Assembly: GCA_038373865.1 (NCBI GenBank)
Contig: JAXGGA010001171.1
Location: 61,001 to 125,000, forward strand
Direction: 5' to 3'
Length of the DNA: 64,000 bases
Source: Uloborus plumipes
Lineage: Eukaryota; Arthropoda; Arachnida; Araneae; Uloboridae
Both the position numbers and the translations under genes were made by a program. The notes under the pieces are model-generated. The model made no database searches. It saw only the letters and a list, made by a program, of their open reading frames with translations, and was not told where the DNA came from. Shown here one piece after another: positions 61,139 to 64,000 of the stretch (the stretch's first letter is position 1; the number at the start of each line of letters is the position of its first letter).

Positions 61139-62921
61139 TTAACCCATTAATGCCTAGCGTCCCTTTTTAGGGACGGTCCGAAAAGTGTGTCTGATGAATT
61201 TTCCAAAAATGAACATTTCAACCAAATAATTGTGTTCAATTATTACTTTGGTATTGCTTCAATTCTGTATTAACAGATTGCAGCACATAACTGCTGTAAA
61301 GTGTGATCTGTAGCCATTTGATTATGATCTTTATCAAAAATTACATCTTTCGCAAGCTCAAGAACAAAAAGCTAAGTTTTAAAAGTTATTAACAAGTAAA
61401 TCTATCTGTGTTTGATATATGTGCTACTTTGATCGATGTTTTAGTTTACCTTTTTTTGCAATTTTGTAAATTTTAAATTTTTTTAGGATTTTATAGCAAT
61501 TTAAGAACGTCCCTAAAAAGGGACGCTAGGCACCAAAGGCTGCATTGTTTAACCGTTGCTGATTTCTTGCTTAGAATCTATAATTTATATCAAAGAAGTT
61601 AGTAAATGTTTTTAGACTGAAAAACAGATAATAATTGTCATTTTTAAAACTTATTTTATTTTCAAAATCTAATTAAATTAAATTAATTAATATATATAAA
61701 CTTAATTACACAATGTTCTTAAATATTTTCTCTTCTTTTTTTTTAATTACAAAAAATACTCAAGGTAAATTTTGAAAGAAAGCTATTTCAAAAATGTAAT
61801 TCTTTAAAACACTAATTATTCCTTATATTTCATTACTTTTTCATAATGCATTTAGGTGTTTATTATTGTTTAGTCTGACTGTTGGGGGGAAGAAGCCCTA
61901 AGCTGTTTCAGAAGCTTAGCATTTCACCTTGATGAAGAATTCAAGGATTGCATATGTGTCTGTTGTTTGGAAAAGGGGGGGGGGTTGCAGATTTAATTTC
62001 AGAATTCCTCGAGCATTCCAATTTTGATCTCTACTGTGAGAATTTATTTACTTCTCTTGCGCTCCTACGTGATTATTTGTCTCAGCAAGGTTTTGTGCAA
62101 GAATCGGATTAAAAAATGCTCATGAACTGAAGTTACATTGTTCAAAAAAGAAAAGAGAGGAAGTTTTGAATAAATGTCGATGACAGGTAAAATAATATTA
62201 CGTTGGTTCGGTGGAATAATAGCAATGTCCTAACTATTGCATTGAATCTTCATGGAGTTTATCCTATTGTAAAGGCTAAGCGATTGTCCAACAGCGGAAA
62301 GAAAGTAATTGAAATTGATGAACCAAATATATATGGTTGCTCAATACAAACGTTGCATAGGGAAAAAGATCCCATGCATCAAATATCGGGAACTACCGGT
62401 TTTTGATCCACTCTAAAAAATGGTGGTAGCCGCTCTTCATGCTGTACAATATGCATTGAGCTCAAGAGAGTTGAGTTAGGTATTATGGGACTAGTTGTTA
62501 TATTGTTTTAAATAACACTTAGGTAAGATGTGCCCATTGAAGTAAAAGACCTTATCGGAATGCAGCAAATGCAATACGTAGGTTTTCAGAAAAAATGTTT
62601 TGCTGACTTTCATACTCAACAACACCAATATTTCCTTGTTCTCTGAATCTACTTCCCAGTTTATGTTAATTGCTGCTTTTATTTCTTCTTAGAAATTGTC
62701 ATTTTCAATATTACATCGTAGGCAGAAAAAAAATTCTGGTAAAAAAGTATGTACCCTCTTGTGCCTAGCGTCCCTTTTTAGGGACGATTTTTCTTTCTTA
62801 AATAAAAAATTTATTTTTTACATGATAATTTTTTAACTATTTTTCCTGTCCATTAAACACTATTTGTAACCAGTATACAAAGTATCGTTGAAAAATAAAA
62901 TGTCAGGCATTAATGGGTTAA
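61139..62921 (+). mobile_element. piggyBac relic between TTAA sites
   Basis: 1783 bp including both TTAA sites (61139-61142, 62918-62921), with 17-base inverted ends TTAACCCATTAATGCCT. Subterminal hairpins CTAGCGTCCCTTTTTAGGG lie at about 61157, 61508 (reversed) and 62766. Transposase remains: 61990-62115 (open as ISEFLEHSNFDLYCENLFTS, shortened) and 62203-62406 (LHGVYPIVKAKR). Several frames and stops; inactive. Confidence 0.88.
61990..62460 (+). pseudogene. piggyBac transposase remnants
   Basis: Two blocks in different frames. The first has FDLYCENLFTSLALL, matching the DNFFTS-type block of the DDE domain. The second begins VRWNNSNVLTIALNLHGVYP, followed by KRLSNSGKK and the position where relatives have a GGVDRMDQ motif, here decayed to REKDPMHQ. 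The N-terminal part and cysteine-rich tail are missing. Confidence 0.8.
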
Positions 62922-64000
62922 TCAGTCTGTGTTTAAGCCAGGGTTCGCACTTACCCCTATTTAAATGTAAGATGAGACATGTGCGTCCAATAGCCTTGTT
63001 GTAAGGGCGTACCCCCGTGATTTTCTTTAATTCTATTTGTAAGGTAGATCGTTAGGTGACCTGAGTGAACAATTCGTTTTTTTTCCTGTCTTTTTTTTTT
63101 GAATAAATACGGTTTTAAAATAGTTTTCTTATTAGAGTCAGCAGCAGTAAGAAAAAACTCAAAATAAAGAGCAAAAAAACAAAAGAAAATAATTGATCAT
63201 GATATGATACTTGTACTTTTTTTTTCTTGTGCTTTAAAATAGTTTTTCACAAGGTGTTCTTAATTTTCTTAAATATAATTTATTCATTACTCACCTTCGT
63301 TCTTTGAATCAGTTGGTTCCTTCTTTAGTGTTTCACTTAATTTCATTGCTTCATTTGTCATTCTGGTTTAAATTAAGTATAGCTTATAATCGCTATTTTC
63401 AACCAAACATTTACTAACTGATATCTAAAAGACAATATATTTCAGAGGTAATTAATAAAATTAAAATCTTATGCCGCATTCAATGTAAATATAAATCCTT
63501 GATGGAAATGACGTCGGATTTATCATCGGCTTATAAAAGAGTTATAGGCTAAATTAAAGGTGAATTACGAGAGTCGGATTTTCCACTTAGTGGTACACAC
63601 TTGTCTCATCATAATGGTACGCACTTGCTCCGCATAATAGTATGCATATGCCTCATGATAGTGGTACGCACTTGCCCCATCATAATGGTACGCACTTACC
63701 CCCACCTTACTTTAACGAAAGGGAAAGTGCGTACCGTCATATAAACAAATTTGAGTTAGAGTATTTGATCAAAATACCCCATGTATGTTATTAGTAGCTA
63801 TTACTCAAAAGAAACAACTTGCATTTCTTGACTTTAATTGCTTGGTATGACTACAAGAGAAACTGAAACAAAACCTTCTCAATCTTTACTTTAGAGTTTT
63901 GTTGAAGACATTTTAGTTGTCTCTGATTGTGTTTCGTCTATTCAATCCAGGCCTGAATTCTAGCTATTGAAATTATCATTAGACAGTTATCTAACATAGT

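Larger units (their letters stand above)
60625..63735. mobile_element. Word-array element (GGTACGCACTT) hosting a piggyBac relic
   Basis: GGTAAGTGCGTACC at 60625-60638 has an exact inverted copy at 63687-63700. Related words occur at 60811 (GGTACGCACTTTCCC), 60835, 62943, 63003 and 63721 in both orientations. At 63591-63705 they form a tandem array of five copies with a 24-base period (TGGTACGCACTTGCCCCATC type). The true ends are not resolved. The piggyBac relic at 61139-62921 sits in the middle. Confidence 0.55.

Noticed and set aside
63591..63705. CRISPR-like array (24-base period)
   Set aside because: No alternation of constant repeat and unique spacer; it is a plain tandem repeat in an animal genome.

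Overview
The window is animal nuclear DNA: AT-rich, with spliced genes that have canonical GT/AG junctions, long introns and very dense DNA-transposon debris. Gene content is metazoan. The mixture of repeats resembles arthropod and especially chelicerate or spider genomes, but that placement is inference; a BLAST search of MCM9, AKTIP or the intact transposase would settle it. I reconstructed every gene by hand from splice sites, reading phase and similarity to known families.

Layout. (1) 23-12488, + strand: 3' part of MCM9, nine exons, entering from the left edge. (2) 13293-21988, - strand: AMACR, six exons, convergent with MCM9, with a one-base frameshift in its last exon. (3) 25030-36906, + strand: AKTIP (FTS), eight coding exons, divergent from AMACR. 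(4) 38915-40840, - strand: UPF0598 (C8orf82-like), three exons, convergent with AKTIP. (5) 41688 to the right edge, + strand: start of KATNB1 (katanin p80), divergent from UPF0598. A first exon of 34 nt is followed by an intron of about 17.2 kb, exon 2 at 58959-59089, and then at least 4.9 kb more intron.

The genes are housekeeping genes with no shared pathway: DNA recombination helicase, branched-chain lipid racemase, dynein/Hook adaptor, mitochondrial-type orphan family, microtubule severing. They sit as alternating convergent and divergent neighbours with short shared promoter gaps (21989-22837 and 40841-41687).

Almost everything else is mobile DNA. It includes an intact Tc1/mariner-type element with DD36E spacing (16320-17537), an internally deleted DD41D mariner relic (31088-32017), a broken hAT element with 8-bp target duplications (32344-35232), a piggyBac relic between TTAA sites (61139-62921), three Helitrons (17620-19238, 51846-54330, 55526-57200), several hAT-type and pogo-type MITEs, a 1.39-kb foldback, and a four-level nest at 51184-54977.

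The most unusual signal is a set of elements whose ends begin GGG. Three have perfect 4-bp flanking duplications, and two of these carry same-strand iterations of an element-specific word (for example ATGTGRATGAC, nine copies, and AACAGAGTGGACA, four copies). Similar word arrays occur at 43574-46894 and 60625-63735. I could not assign these to a named superfamily with confidence; they are the best candidate for something undescribed.
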